A stretch of 64,000 bases of DNA from CAWATZ01 sp963784995 (lineage in GTDB: Bacteria > Planctomycetota > Planctomycetia > Gemmatales > Gemmataceae), in NCBI GenBank assembly GCA_963784995.1, contig CAWATZ010000013.1, positions 868,001 to 932,000 of the forward strand, given 5' to 3'. Numbering within the stretch: the stretch's first letter is position 1; each line of letters begins with the position of its first letter. The notes under the pieces are model-generated. The model did no database searches and was not told the origin of the DNA. It was given only the letters and a program-made list of their open reading frames with translations. Positions 1 through 8,515 of this stretch are shown here, in pieces. The position numbers and the translations under genes were made by a program.

Positions 1-1129
1 GGCCGAAGTCGGCCACCTTCAGCAGTTCCCGGCCGTCCTGCTGGGTCAGCAGCACGTTGCCCGGCTTGACGTCGCGGTGGACGATCCCTTGCAGGTGGGC
101 GTGGGCCAGGGCGTCGAGCAGCTGACAGCCGAGCCGGACCACGCGCTCGGGCAGGAACGGCCCCTGGACCTTGATGGCCTGCGAGGCGCTCGTTCCCTCG
201 ACGTACTCCATGACAAAGTAAAGGATGCCGCCGGCCTCTCCCGAGTCAAGGAAGGCCACGATGTTGGGATGCTTCAGCCGGCGCAGGATGGACACCTCGC
301 GCTGGAAGCGGTCCAGCGTCTCCGGACGCGGAGCGATGGCCGGCAGCGTGGTCTTGAGGGCGACAACCTGGCTGTCGGCCAGCCGGCACGCCCGGTAGAC
401 GATGCCCATGCCGCCGCGCCCCAGCTCCTGCTCCAGGCGGAAGCCGGGGAGAACGGGGAACAGAGGGGCGGTGGCGGGCAGACTCGGCGCGGGGGAATCG
501 GACTGGCCCGCCAGGGTCAGGGTGCGCTGCTCCTGCGGCAATTGGACCTTGAAGGTGCTGAAGCCGGCCCGGATCTCGTCGCCGTCGCGCAGGTCGTTCT
601 GCTCGGTGCGGAGGCCGTTGAGGAAGGTGCCGTTCTTGCTCCGCAGGTCGGCCAGGCGGGCCCGGGGCGGGTTGTACTCGATCAGGAAATGGACCTTGGA
701 CATCCCCTGGTCGCCTTCCAGGGCCAGGTGGACGCCGGCCGGGCCCCTGCCGACGTAGAAACCGGAATGCCCGTTCAGCTGGTACGAGTTGCCCTTCCTC
801 GGTCCGGCAATGACGGTGAGCGTCAGGACGGCATTCTCTTCCAGCCCAAGCACGGCCAGCACGTCGCCGACCCACGGGCCCAGGGAGCCAAAGCGCTGGC
901 CGGCCTCCCGCGCCGTCAGCGGCTTGCCCTGCCCCTGCCGCTGGTCCAGCTCCAGCCGGACCAGCTGGCGAAACAGCTCGGGCCGGGCCTCGGGGGGGGC
1001 CTGCTCCACCAGCTGTTCCAGCACCGGCGGCGACCCGGCCTGACACTCGGCCTCGAAGCGATCAACCGTTTGCCGGATTTGCTCCAGCAGATCGGCGGAG
1101 AGGACCGGAGGCGGAGTCGGAGGCCGCAT
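1..1129 (-). CDS. FHA-domain serine/threonine protein kinase (3' end outside window)
   Basis: This gene runs off the left edge, so only the N-terminal ~376 residues are visible. After a short helical N-terminus comes an FHA phosphothreonine-binding domain (about residues 110-190, with YVGRG and RSKNGTFLNG). The kinase domain follows: glycine loop GRGGMGIVY near 235, VVALKT lysine near 258, and HRDVKPGN near 345. The DFG motif sits at the window edge. All key catalytic residues seen so far are intact, so an active Hanks-type kinase is expected. FHA placed before the kinase suggests recognition of a phosphorylated partner or of itself, which is an inference. The start is the ATG at 1129; the frame stays open a little further upstream without a better start. 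A long perfect palindrome lies about 110 bases upstream of the start. Confidence 0.88.
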   Translation of the reverse strand, partial: MRPPTPPPVLSADLLEQIRQTVDRFEAECQAGSPPVLEQLVEQAPPEARPELFRQLVRLELDQRQGQGKPLTAREAGQRFGSLGPWVGDVLAVLGLEENAVLTLTVIAGPRKGNSYQLNGHSGFYVGRGPAGVHLALEGDQGMSKVHFLIEYNPPRARLADLRSKNGTFLNGLRTEQNDLRDGDEIRAGFSTFKVQLPQEQRTLTLAGQSDSPAPSLPATAPLFPVLPGFRLEQELGRGGMGIVYRACRLADSQVVALKTTLPAIAPRPETLDRFQREVSILRRLKHPNIVAFLDSGEAGGILYFVMEYVEGTSASQAIKVQGPFLPERVVRLGCQLLDALAHAHLQGIVHRDVKPGNVLLTQQDGRELLKVADFG

Positions 1130-1237
1130 GGCCAGGGCCTTTCGAGGGAACGCGGCAAAGACAATCGGCTGCTCGTGGAAATAGCATAATCGCTGGAGAA
1201 GCGAAAGGATAGGCGAAATCGGGGTTTCGGAGCAGTC

Positions 1238-1320
1238 GCCGAGCCGCGCACGCAGCGCAGCGGAGTAAGCGGCCCTCCGGCACGGCCGCTTACTCCGCTG
1301 CGCTGCGTGCGCGGCTCGGC
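1238..1320. repeat. perfect 37-bp inverted repeat (family A palindrome)
   Basis: Arms 1238-1274 and 1284-1320 are perfect reverse complements separated by nine bases. The core is GCGCACGCAGCGCAGCGGAG. Two more copies of this palindrome lie at 36924-37004 and 37018-37105, so it is a dispersed element. It sits between the divergent kinase (minus) and panB (plus) genes, so it is not placed as a simple terminator. A shorter outer inverted repeat (GGTTTCGG / CCGAAACC) flanks it. Confidence 0.9.
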
Positions 1321-1349
1321 AGGAGCCGCTCCCTTCCGAAACCCGGCTC

Positions 1350-1376
1350 TTGTTCCTTGGGCCCCCGGGCTATAAT
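1350..1376 (+). promoter_or_regulatory. candidate sigma-70 promoter for panB-htrA
   Basis: A perfect TATAAT lies at 1371-1376 with TTGTTC at 1350-1355. The spacer is 15 bases, shorter than ideal. The string TATAATAGTG recurs exactly upstream of the GH57 gene at 15520, which supports it as a real promoter element. It would start a transcript about 60 bases before the ATG at 1443. Confidence 0.45.
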
Positions 1377-1442
1377 AGTGCAGGCGATGCGTGGCGCAAG
1401 GATGCCTCTCTCCAATCCAGCGTTGATAAGGGAGTATCGGGG

Positions 1443-1559
1443 ATGACGACCAAAGTGAGCGTGTCGAAGAACGGCGGCAGCGGCACCCTGTCCGGACGGA
1501 GTGAACGTCCGGTGACGGTGCCTGATTTCCTGTCCGCGCGGCGCGCGGCTGCCGGCTGA
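1443..1559 (+). other. panB: N-terminal piece of panB, out of frame with the main body
   Basis: The ATG at 1443 opens 38 codons ending PVTVPDFLSARRAAAG before TGA at 1557-1559. PanB proteins normally start with such a segment (VTVPDF...) leading directly into the ITAYDY-type strand. Here the continuation LTMLTCYDY is in another frame, reached by restoring one base within CCGGCTGACG. The upstream piece therefore looks like the true N-terminus split off by a one-base deletion. Reinitiation at 1562, two bases after the stop, is the alternative. Confidence 0.6.
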
Positions 1560-1561
1560 CG

Positions 1562-2290
1562 ATGCTCACCTGCTACGACTACACCATGGCCCGCATCCTG
1601 GACGCGGCCGGGGTCGATAGTTTGCTGGTCGGCGATTCGCTGGGCATGGTGGTTCAGGGTCAACCCGACGCCCTGGCGGTCAACCTGGAGGAGATGATCT
1701 ACCACACGCGGATGGTGATGCGCGGCGTCCGCCGGGCCCTGGTGGTCACCGACATGCCCTTCATGAGCTACCAGGTGAGCCCGCAGCACGCCCTGGAGAA
1801 CGCCGGCCGGCTGGTCAAGGAAGGCGGCTGTCACGCCGTCAAGCTGGAGGGCGGCAGCCGCAGTGCCGCCGCGGTGGCCGCCATCACCCAGGCCGACATC
1901 CCGCTGATGGGCCACGTGGGTCTGACGCCCCAGTCGGTCCGCCGGCTGGGCGGCTTCAAGGTCCAGCGCGACAGCGGCCGGATCCTGGACGACGCCCTGG
2001 CCATCGAGGCTGCCGGGGCGTTTGCCCTGGTGGTGGAATGCGTCCCGGTGGAACTGGCCGCCCGCATCACGGAAGCGGTCAAGATCCCGACCATCGGCAT
2101 CGGCGCCGGGCCGCACTGCGATGGCCAGATCCTGGTCACGCCCGACCTGCTGGGCCTGTTCACCGACATCCGGCCGCGCTTTGTCAAGCAGTACGCCGAC
2201 CTGGGCCAGGAAGTCACCCGGGCAGTGGAGCAATACTGCCAGGAAGTGCGCGAGGGCAGTTTCCCTGCCGCCGAGCATAGTTTTCGTTGA
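1562..2290 (+). CDS. panB: 3-methyl-2-oxobutanoate hydroxymethyltransferase (ketopantoate hydroxymethyltransferase)
   Basis: PanB transfers a hydroxymethyl group from 5,10-methylenetetrahydrofolate to 2-oxoisovalerate, giving ketopantoate, the first committed step of pantothenate and CoA synthesis in the cytoplasm. Visible family signatures are LLVGDSLGMVVQG, AVKLEGG, GHVGLTPQSV, the VVECVP strand and IGIGAG, in the usual order of this TIM-barrel enzyme. The 242 codons from 1562 lack about 20-25 N-terminal residues; these are encoded in another frame at 1443-1559, so the natural protein is probably about 280 residues and split by a single-base indel. The gene ends 18 bases before the HtrA start, so the two are likely co-transcribed. 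No panC or panD is visible nearby. Confidence 0.9.
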   Translation: MLTCYDYTMARILDAAGVDSLLVGDSLGMVVQGQPDALAVNLEEMIYHTRMVMRGVRRALVVTDMPFMSYQVSPQHALENAGRLVKEGGCHAVKLEGGSRSAAAVAAITQADIPLMGHVGLTPQSVRRLGGFKVQRDSGRILDDALAIEAAGAFALVVECVPVELAARITEAVKIPTIGIGAGPHCDGQILVTPDLLGLFTDIRPRFVKQYADLGQEVTRAVEQYCQEVREGSFPAAEHSFR

Positions 2291-2308
2291 ACGATAGAGG
2301 GGCTTACC

Positions 2309-3511
2309 ATGTCCAGCGACGATCGACCACTCTGGTACACTGCCCAACCGCTGCCGCCCGCCCCGCCGTCGGGGCCTTCGTTCCAGGAAACCCGCGAACA
2401 GATCCAGGGCCTGACGCGAATGGTTTACCTGCTCCTGGTGGTCAACCTGGTCTGCCTGGCGATCATTGTCTTCCTGGTCCAGCGCGGCTTCAGCGGCTAC
2501 GGCAACGTGGCACCCACGGTCACGCCCCGCGGCGACCTGGCCGACGACGAGAAATCGACCATCGACGTGTACAACGCCGTCCGGCCCTGCGTGGTCCACA
2601 TCACCACGCTGTCCCGGCAGCGCAACGCCAACTTCCAGGTCGAATCGGTGCCCGCCGGCACCGGCACCGGCTTCATCTGGGACAAGAAAGGGCACGTGGT
2701 CACCAATTACCACGTCATCCAGGGCGTGGTCGATGGCGACATCCGGGTGACTCTGGCCGACCACCACAGCTACGACGCCCGCGTGGCCGGCAAATACCCC
2801 GACAAGGACATCGCCGTGCTGAAGATCAACGCGCCGCCGGGCGAACTGCTGCCCATCTCGCCGGGCAATTCCGACGACCTCCAGGTCGGTCAAAAGGTCT
2901 TCGCCATCGGCAACCCGTTCGGCCTGGACCAGACGCTGACCATGGGGATCATCAGCGCCCTGGGCCGGGAGATCGAGTCGGTGACCAAACGGCCGATCAA
3001 GAACGTGATCCAGACCGATGCCGCCATCAACCCCGGCAATTCCGGCGGCCCGCTGCTGGACAGCCACGGCAAGCTGATCGGCGTCAACACGGCGATCTTC
3101 AGCCCCTCGGGCGTCTCGGCCGGCATCGGCTTCGCCATTCCCGTGGACGAGGTCCTCCAGGTGGTGCCGCAGCTGATCAAGAACGGCAAGGTGACCCGGC
3201 CCGGACTGGGCGTCCACGTCCTGCCGGACCAGACGGCCCGGCAGTTGCAGCAGCCCGGCGTGGTGATTGCCCAGGTGGTGCCCGGCAGCCCCGCGGACAA
3301 GGCGGGCCTGCGGGCGCTGGAAATCAACCGGGGCCAGGTGATCCTCGGGGACGTGATCCTCGCCATCGACGGCAAGCCGATCAAGAAGGTCAACGACCTG
3401 TTCGAGGCCCTCAACGCCCACAAGGTCGGCGATCAGATCAAGGTCACGGTGCAGCGCGACGGGGCGAAAGTGGACGTGGAGGTGCAACTGTCCGAGACGG
3501 CGGTGGATTGA
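2309..3511 (+). CDS. HtrA/Deg-type trypsin-like serine protease, membrane-anchored, one PDZ domain
   Basis: This is an S1C-family protease of 400 residues. The first ~36 residues are proline-rich and cytoplasmic, followed by a single membrane segment (about 37-57). The protease domain then faces the periplasm. The catalytic triad is visible: His135 in TNYHVIQG, Asp167 in DKDIAVLKI and Ser245 in NPGNSGGP. A single PDZ domain occupies about 295-395 and includes the VVPGSPADKAGL carboxylate-loop region. This is the DegS-like layout of one anchor, one protease domain and one PDZ, suggesting envelope-stress proteolysis; a general housekeeping Deg role is equally possible. The start at 2309 has a GAGGGG Shine-Dalgarno. 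It follows panB by 18 bases. Confidence 0.93.
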   Translation: MSSDDRPLWYTAQPLPPAPPSGPSFQETREQIQGLTRMVYLLLVVNLVCLAIIVFLVQRGFSGYGNVAPTVTPRGDLADDEKSTIDVYNAVRPCVVHITTLSRQRNANFQVESVPAGTGTGFIWDKKGHVVTNYHVIQGVVDGDIRVTLADHHSYDARVAGKYPDKDIAVLKINAPPGELLPISPGNSDDLQVGQKVFAIGNPFGLDQTLTMGIISALGREIESVTKRPIKNVIQTDAAINPGNSGGPLLDSHGKLIGVNTAIFSPSGVSAGIGFAIPVDEVLQVVPQLIKNGKVTRPGLGVHVLPDQTARQLQQPGVVIAQVVPGSPADKAGLRALEINRGQVILGDVILAIDGKPIKKVNDLFEALNAHKVGDQIKVTVQRDGAKVDVEVQLSETAVD

Positions 3512-3545
3512 GCGAACGCCGGAGCGGAGAGGGAACCGGAAAGGG

Positions 3546-3660
3546 CCGGGGTGTCCCTCTGAATTTGGCGAGCGGCGCGGCGTCAGCCCGCCGGTGCCGG
3601 TGCGGCCGATACCGGCGGGCTGACGCCGCGCCGCTCGCCACAATCCAGAGGGACACCCGG
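3546..3660. repeat. long imperfect inverted repeat between convergent genes
   Basis: The left arm begins GGGTGTCCCTCTG and continues GGCGAGCGGCGCGGCGTCAG. The right arm is its near-perfect complement, with a loop around 3597-3611. It lies between the plus-strand protease and the minus-strand gene at 3687-4892, where it could act as a bidirectional terminator. Its length, over 45 bases per arm, far exceeds a normal terminator stem. Confidence 0.8.
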
Positions 3661-3686
3661 ACAAAACTCCCAGGGAGGTCGGCCCC

Positions 3687-4892
3687 TCAGGGTTTCCCCT
3701 TGTCCTTCGGCAGGACGTCCTGCTTGAAGAGCGGCGTCTGTTTGGGTGTCTGAAGCATCAGCAGCGCCAGCGACGTGGCCAGGACCCGGCCGCCGGCGTT
3801 CACGGTCCCCTCGGCGTTGGCGGCCCAGCTGCCCTTCTGGTGGTCGTGTTTGGGATCCCCTCCTCGGTCCATGTCCTGGAGGAGAACGTCGCGGAGGCCT
3901 TTCTTGCCCGCGCCGCCCTCCCACCACAGCTCCCAATCTTTGCCCTCCTTGCCTCCAAAGTGGTGCATCGCCTGGGTGGCATGGTAGAGGTAGTAGTAGT
4001 TCCTCGTGGCGTGCGGAGGCATTTTCTTGAGCCGCTCGATCCCGGCCAGCAGGGTCCGGTTGCGGGGGTTGGCGCCCAGGTACATCTTGTCGAGCAGGGC
4101 CGCGGCGGTCATGGAATCCGTGGCCTTGTCACCGGGGACGTAGCTGTAGCCCCAGGGCTGGCCCTGCTTTTTCACCTCACAGGAATCGACGAAGCGCCCC
4201 GCGCCCTGCAAACACGCGGCCGGCACCGTCAGACCTGCGAGCTGGCCGGCCTTGAGCGCCTGCATCTGCCAGGTGGTCGCCGACAGATCGCCCGCCTGGC
4301 GCGGATTGTAACGCCAGCCGCCCCCCCTGGGGTCCTGGGCGGTGACAATGAAATTGAGCGCCAGCTGGGCCCGGACCTTGAGATTGGGGTCGGCGCTCAG
4401 CCGATAGGCATTGCAGAAGGCCAGGGTCGCCAGGGCATGCACGTACATTTCGGGAGAGAAGGCCCCGTCCTTGCCCTGTTTTTTCTGGAGGAACTGGAGC
4501 CCGCTCTGGACCGTCCGGGAGTAATCGGGCTGCTGCTTGTCGGTCTTGTGGGTGATGCCCGCGGCCAGGAAGGGCAGCAAGGCCAGCGCCGTGCCCGCCA
4601 CGTCGTTGCGGTAGCCACCCAGGCCACCGCAGTTGCAGGTGAAGATCTTTCCCTCAGGCCCCGGTTGCTCCCGGGCGTGTCTGTTGCATTCCGCCAGGCT
4701 CCAGTGACCGTCCGGGGCCTGGTGCAGCGCCAGCCACTTCAGGCCGAGAGCCACCGCTTCCTCGGCCGGACCGGCCGCCGGTTCGGCCGGAGCCGGGGCC
4801 GCCTCCGCACCCGGCAACAGAGCCAGAGTCAGCAACCCCGGCAACAGGATCAGGCCAACCAACCCCTGGGAAAACCGATTTGGGTAACGCAT
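3687..4892 (-). CDS. secreted prenyltransferase/squalene-cyclase-repeat (alpha-alpha toroid) protein
   Basis: The ATG at 4892 begins a 401-residue protein with a clear signal peptide (LILLPGLLTLALLPGAEA). After an Ala/Pro linker come repeated helical hairpins typical of the prenyltransferase/squalene oxidase repeat family: GLKWLALHQAPDGHW, GLQFLQKKQGKDGAF, ALNFIVTAQDPRGGGWRY and a final YYLYHATQAMHHFGG unit. No DXDD cyclase motif was seen, so a catalytic terpene role is not supported. Planctomycete genomes carry many secreted proteins of this fold with unknown function. The frame stays open far upstream, but 4892 is preferred because it gives the signal peptide and has GGAGA about 11 bases upstream. 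It is divergent from the M14 peptidase. Confidence 0.82.
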   Translation of the reverse strand: MRYPNRFSQGLVGLILLPGLLTLALLPGAEAAPAPAEPAAGPAEEAVALGLKWLALHQAPDGHWSLAECNRHAREQPGPEGKIFTCNCGGLGGYRNDVAGTALALLPFLAAGITHKTDKQQPDYSRTVQSGLQFLQKKQGKDGAFSPEMYVHALATLAFCNAYRLSADPNLKVRAQLALNFIVTAQDPRGGGWRYNPRQAGDLSATTWQMQALKAGQLAGLTVPAACLQGAGRFVDSCEVKKQGQPWGYSYVPGDKATDSMTAAALLDKMYLGANPRNRTLLAGIERLKKMPPHATRNYYYLYHATQAMHHFGGKEGKDWELWWEGGAGKKGLRDVLLQDMDRGGDPKHDHQKGSWAANAEGTVNAGGRVLATSLALLMLQTPKQTPLFKQDVLPKDKGKP

Positions 4893-5047
4893 CAGAGATT
4901 CTCCACAACAAGGGAAAGGAGCAGGCTGAATTATGCCAGGCTCCTTGTCCTGGCTCCAGGACAATTTCCCATAAGATAGCCGCTGCGATTCTCTCCTCGC
5001 AAGAACAAAGGAATCCTCCCCGGACTCAACCCCTTTCCGAGGGTCTG

Positions 5048-6655
5048 ATGAGAACCACGCATCCGCCCGCCGCGCTGCTGCTGAGCCTCCTGTTCCTGTG
5101 TCCCGCCGCCGCGCCGGCCGCGGAGCCGCCCCGGACCGTTGCCGAAACCAGCGACTACCAGGCCACCTCGCGGTATGCCGAGGTGGTCGCCTTTTGCGAA
5201 CGCCTGGCCCGGGAATCAACCCTGGTGCGCCTGGGCGAGCTGGGCAAGAGCCAGGAGGGCCGATCCCTGCCGCTGCTGATCCTCGCCGACCCGCCCGTGG
5301 CCAGTGCCGAGGAAGCGGCTCGCTCCGGCAAGCTGATCGTCTTCGCAATGGCGAACATCCACGCCGGCGAGGTGGACGGCAAGGAGGCCCTGCTGATGCT
5401 GGCCCGCGACCTGGCTCTGGCCCGCGAGCGGCCGCTGCTCAAGGATCTGATCCTGGTCTTTGTTCCGATCTTCAACGCCGACGGCAACGAAAAGCTGGGG
5501 AAGAACCGGCCCGAGCAGGCAGGGCCGCTGCTGGTGGGCACGCGCACCAACGCCCAGGGCATGGACCTCAACCGCGACTTCGTCAAGCTCGAAAGCCCCG
5601 AGGTGCGCTCCCTGGTGCGCTTCCTCAGCCGCTGGGACCCCGCTGTCGTCATCGACTGCCACACGACCAACGGCTCCTATCACCGCTACACGCTCACCTA
5701 CGAGGGTGGCCGCTGCCCGGCCGGCGACAACCGCGTGGTCGCCTTTGTGCGCGACGAGCTGCTGCCCGACGTGGGCCGGCGGCTGAAGCGAAGCACCGGC
5801 TTCCTGTCGTACTTTTACGGCAACTTCTCGGCCGACCGCAGCCGCTGGGAGACAGTCCCCCCCACGCCGCGCTATGGCACCCATTACGTCGGTCTACGTA
5901 ATCGCATTGCCATTCTCTCGGAGTCGTACAGTTACGCTCCCTTCAAGGACCGCGTCCTGGCCAGCAAGGGCTTTGTGCAAGGCATCTGCGAATTCACGGC
6001 CCAGCACAAGGACAAGGTCCGCCGGCTGCTGGCGGAAGCCCGCGAGGCCACGGTCAAGGCCGGCCGGGCGCCGGCGGAACAAGATCGGGTCGTCCTCCAG
6101 CAAAAGGCGGTCCCTCTCGGCCGGCCCGTCACCCTTCTCGGCTTCGTTGAGGAGAAGCAAGGCGAGCGCCGCGTCCGGACCGACAAGCCGAAGGAGTACG
6201 AGGTCCTCTACCTGGGCAGCAGTGAGCCGACCCTCACGGTTCGCAGGCCGGTCGCCTACCTGGTGCCGAAGACGCTCACCCGGGTGGTGGAGAACCTGCA
6301 GCGCCACGGCATCGAGGTCGAGGAACTGAGCGAGGAGGTCAAGCTGGATGTGGAGGTGTACCGGATCGACAAGATCACCCGCCAGCGGGAGTTTCAAAAG
6401 CACCAGCCGGTCACGCTCCAGGCGACCGTCCGGGCAGACAAGCGCCAGGTCGAGGCCGGCACGATCCTGGTGCGGACGGCCCAGCCGCTCGGCAGCCTGG
6501 CCGCTTACGTACTCGAACCGCAGTCGGCCGATGGACTCGCGACCTGGAACTTCCTGGAAGTCCTCGCGGAAGGCAAGGATTATCCGGTGCTGCGGCTGCC
6601 CGCGGCAGCGACGATTCCTTCGAGGCGTGTGCGGCCCCTGGAGGAGCGGCCCTGA
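5048..6655 (+). CDS. secreted M14-family zinc carboxypeptidase
   Basis: The protein has 535 residues with a signal peptide (AALLLSLLFLCPAAAPAAA-like). The M14 zinc-binding HxxE appears as NIHAGEVDGKEALL, and the later histidine ligand is in VVIDCHTTNGSYH. MDLNRDFVKLESPE supplies the Asn-Arg substrate-binding pair. It probably trims peptides outside the cytoplasm. The C-terminal third, after about residue 330, is an extra domain found in M14 proteins of this type. The start at 5048 follows GAGGG and gives the signal peptide; upstream in-frame codons do not. The gene is complete. Confidence 0.88.
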   Translation: MRTTHPPAALLLSLLFLCPAAAPAAEPPRTVAETSDYQATSRYAEVVAFCERLARESTLVRLGELGKSQEGRSLPLLILADPPVASAEEAARSGKLIVFAMANIHAGEVDGKEALLMLARDLALARERPLLKDLILVFVPIFNADGNEKLGKNRPEQAGPLLVGTRTNAQGMDLNRDFVKLESPEVRSLVRFLSRWDPAVVIDCHTTNGSYHRYTLTYEGGRCPAGDNRVVAFVRDELLPDVGRRLKRSTGFLSYFYGNFSADRSRWETVPPTPRYGTHYVGLRNRIAILSESYSYAPFKDRVLASKGFVQGICEFTAQHKDKVRRLLAEAREATVKAGRAPAEQDRVVLQQKAVPLGRPVTLLGFVEEKQGERRVRTDKPKEYEVLYLGSSEPTLTVRRPVAYLVPKTLTRVVENLQRHGIEVEELSEEVKLDVEVYRIDKITRQREFQKHQPVTLQATVRADKRQVEAGTILVRTAQPLGSLAAYVLEPQSADGLATWNFLEVLAEGKDYPVLRLPAAATIPSRRVRPLEERP

Positions 6656-6666
6656 AACTGGCCCGG

Positions 6667-7305
6667 TCAGGCGTCCGGCGTGTCAAAGAGCTGCTGCAAC
6701 CGAGCCGCCAATTCCGGAGGAAGTCTCGTCAGCCACGAGGGATCGATCAGCCCGACGCCGATCAAGTCTTGCACGTGAACCAGGTCCTTGAACTGGTTCG
6801 ACATCAGTTTCATCAGCACCAGCGCTTCGAGCGTGAGGATGCGGAAAGGAGCGGGATTCTGAACGGTCTGAATCTCCGGCGCCGGCAGGGGATGATCGGG
6901 GCGAACTTTTTCCCCGGTGAACAGAAGGTGGACCGCCTCGCTCGGCTTGCCCTCCGCGCCGTCGCGGAACATCACGACGTCCAGCAGCTCATCGCGGACA
7001 AAGCCCGCTTGCTCCAGAGCAGCAGTGATGGCGGGCAAATCGCTTCGTCGAACCAGCAGATCAATGTCGCGCGTGTTCCGCACCGCGCCCTCATCGACGG
7101 TCGCCACCCACGAGGCCACGGCATGCCCACCGACCACCGCGTAGGGAACCCCGATCTGGTTCAGGGCCGCGGTCGCTCGCAACAACCGCTCGCGCACCTT
7201 CGCCACGGCTCGCTCCATTCGGTCCAGAATGGACACGCTCATGCCGACGGTCTGAGCCGTCCAGGCTGAAGTGGAATCCTGGGGTTGAGGAAGGGGGATG
7301 GTCAT
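6667..7305 (-). CDS. nucleotidyltransferase-fold protein (MNT/AbiEii-like)
   Basis: This 212-residue protein shows the minimal nucleotidyltransferase signature YAVVGGHAVASWV, then NTRDIDLLVRRSDLP, whose two aspartates would bind metal. The rest resembles the helical tail of AbiEii and of nucleotidyltransferases that modify RNAs or proteins. Such proteins are often toxins or partners in two-gene modules. The ATG at 7305 overlaps the stop of the upstream HD gene (ATGA), so the two are translationally coupled. No antitoxin of a known family is adjacent, so calling it a toxin would be speculation. Confidence 0.72.
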   Translation of the reverse strand: MTIPLPQPQDSTSAWTAQTVGMSVSILDRMERAVAKVRERLLRATAALNQIGVPYAVVGGHAVASWVATVDEGAVRNTRDIDLLVRRSDLPAITAALEQAGFVRDELLDVVMFRDGAEGKPSEAVHLLFTGEKVRPDHPLPAPEIQTVQNPAPFRILTLEALVLMKLMSNQFKDLVHVQDLIGVGLIDPSWLTRLPPELAARLQQLFDTPDA

Positions 7306-7774
7306 TGTTTGTCCATCAGCGTCCGGTACTGCTCCTCGCTGATCTGATCCGTGAGGTACTTGTACGCCAGGGCGTACTTGCGCAGCCGGGCCACGTCCGC
7401 ATCGATCCGCTGAGGTCGCAGGATGACACGGTCCAGCCGGGAGTTGTCCTCCAGGTCGAGCGAGCTTGACCCGGCGAGCGATCTCGTTGCCCTTGCAGCG
7501 CACGACGTAATCGGCGTAGGACTCGTCCTTGCGGTGGGTGACGCACAGCACGGCGGCGACGATCTTCTCGCTGAAGCCCGCCTGACGCAGTTCGTCGGCG
7601 GTGACCGAGGTGTCCTCGATCACGTCATGGAGGACGGCCACGATCTGGGCCTCTGCTCCCTCGACGCGCATCATCACCCGCAGCGGATGGAGGACGTACG
7701 GCAGCCCTGACTTGTCCTTCTGTCCCTCGTGGGCCCGGGCCGCGATCTGCAATGCCTTCTCGATGGTCGCCAGT
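7302..7774 (-). CDS. RelA/SpoT-type HD hydrolase (Mesh1-like), with two single-base lesions
   Basis: The readable protein starts TIEKALQIAARAHEGQ and contains LPYVLHPLRVMM and VAVLHDVIEDTSVTADEL, the His and His-Asp/Glu-Asp motifs of (p)ppGpp-hydrolase HD domains. CVTHRKDESYADYV follows. It is a stand-alone ~155-residue hydrolase domain of small-alarmone-hydrolase size. Two indels break it. Near 7773 an extra C turns AATGGCG into AACTGGCG and destroys the ATG seven bases after a GGAGG. Near 7466 an extra base shifts LADLEDNSRLD out of frame. With that repaired the frame ends DKQ-stop exactly overlapping the next gene's ATG. TTG at 7752 is the only start in the current frame. Either a recent pseudogene or a sequence error. 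Confidence 0.7.
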
Positions 7775-7911
7775 TACTGGACCTCCAGTTGATTCCGAGA
7801 CCAGCCAGCTCCTGGACCAATGCCATGAACTCGGGCTCCGAGCGACCACCGGCGAAGACGTTCGGCCCCGTACCGACGTTGTCACGGCTGATTCGCGGCC
7901 GCTCCGCCGGG

Positions 7912-8373
7912 TCAGGGCTTCTTGTCCTCCTTGACCCGCTCAAAGACGAACACGACGTTGGAGGTGTCCTTGGTGCTGAAGTCCTTGGGCCGGTCGCTCT
8001 CCTCTTTGCCGGGAGGCGTCATGCACACGGTGAGCTTGTCGCCCTCCCGTTTGTAAATGCCGTACTGCTTTTTTCCCTTCTGCTTGCCGCTTTCGTGCGT
8101 GTTCTCGATGGTCCTGGGATTCTTCCTGGGGTTGACGGTGATCGTGAAGCGAAACTCCTCCTGGGGCGTCTTGCCCGTGGCCTTGCCGTCGGCTGCGACG
8201 ACAAACGTGAAGTCCGGCACTGCGTCCCTGGGAAACGGTTTCCCCGCGGCCTCCGTGGCCACGGTTTTCCATTTTCCTTGCAGCGCCTTCAGTTCCTTGC
8301 GCGCCTCTTCGCCGTCGGCGGCCAGCAGCAGGGGGGTGGACAGCACGACCAGAACACAGATGATCCGTTGCAT
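7912..8373 (-). CDS. secreted TIGR03067-domain protein
   Basis: This 153-residue protein has a signal peptide (MQRIICVLVVLSTPLLLAADG). The body begins EEARKELKALQGKWKTV and ends TSNVVFVFERVKEDKKP, the pattern of the TIGR03067 family of small planctomycete proteins with a lipocalin-like beta-barrel prediction. Function is unknown. The start at 8373 is supported by AAAGGAGGAG just upstream. An in-frame extension to 8481 exists but would bury the signal peptide. The gene follows the LRR fragment in the same direction with about 140 bases between. Confidence 0.82.
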   Translation of the reverse strand: MQRIICVLVVLSTPLLLAADGEEARKELKALQGKWKTVATEAAGKPFPRDAVPDFTFVVAADGKATGKTPQEEFRFTITVNPRKNPRTIENTHESGKQKGKKQYGIYKREGDKLTVCMTPPGKEESDRPKDFSTKDTSNVVFVFERVKEDKKP

Positions 8374-8515
8374 TGCTCCTCCTTTGCGAGAACGTTCGTC
8401 CTGACCATTGCTTGAGCAGCAGTCGTCTTGAATGTATCCAGACCGCCGGCAGCTGGCAAACAAATCCAGTCGATCGGTCATGGTTGAGGCTCCTTGGGGG
8501 TTGGGCTTTCTTTTC

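Noticed and set aside
1370..3664. Long open frame of 764 codons on the minus strand opposite panB and htrA
   Set aside because: It is antisense to two clearly recognised genes, rich in the His/Arg/Gln/Asp text typical of GC-rich shadow frames, and has no domain.
3687..4892. Squalene-hopene cyclase
   Set aside because: The toroid repeats are present, but the catalytic DXDD motif and full length are not, and the protein is secreted.
6667..7305. Classical AbiE toxin-antitoxin system
   Set aside because: The upstream partner is an HD hydrolase, not an AbiEi-type winged-helix antitoxin, so the name is not justified.
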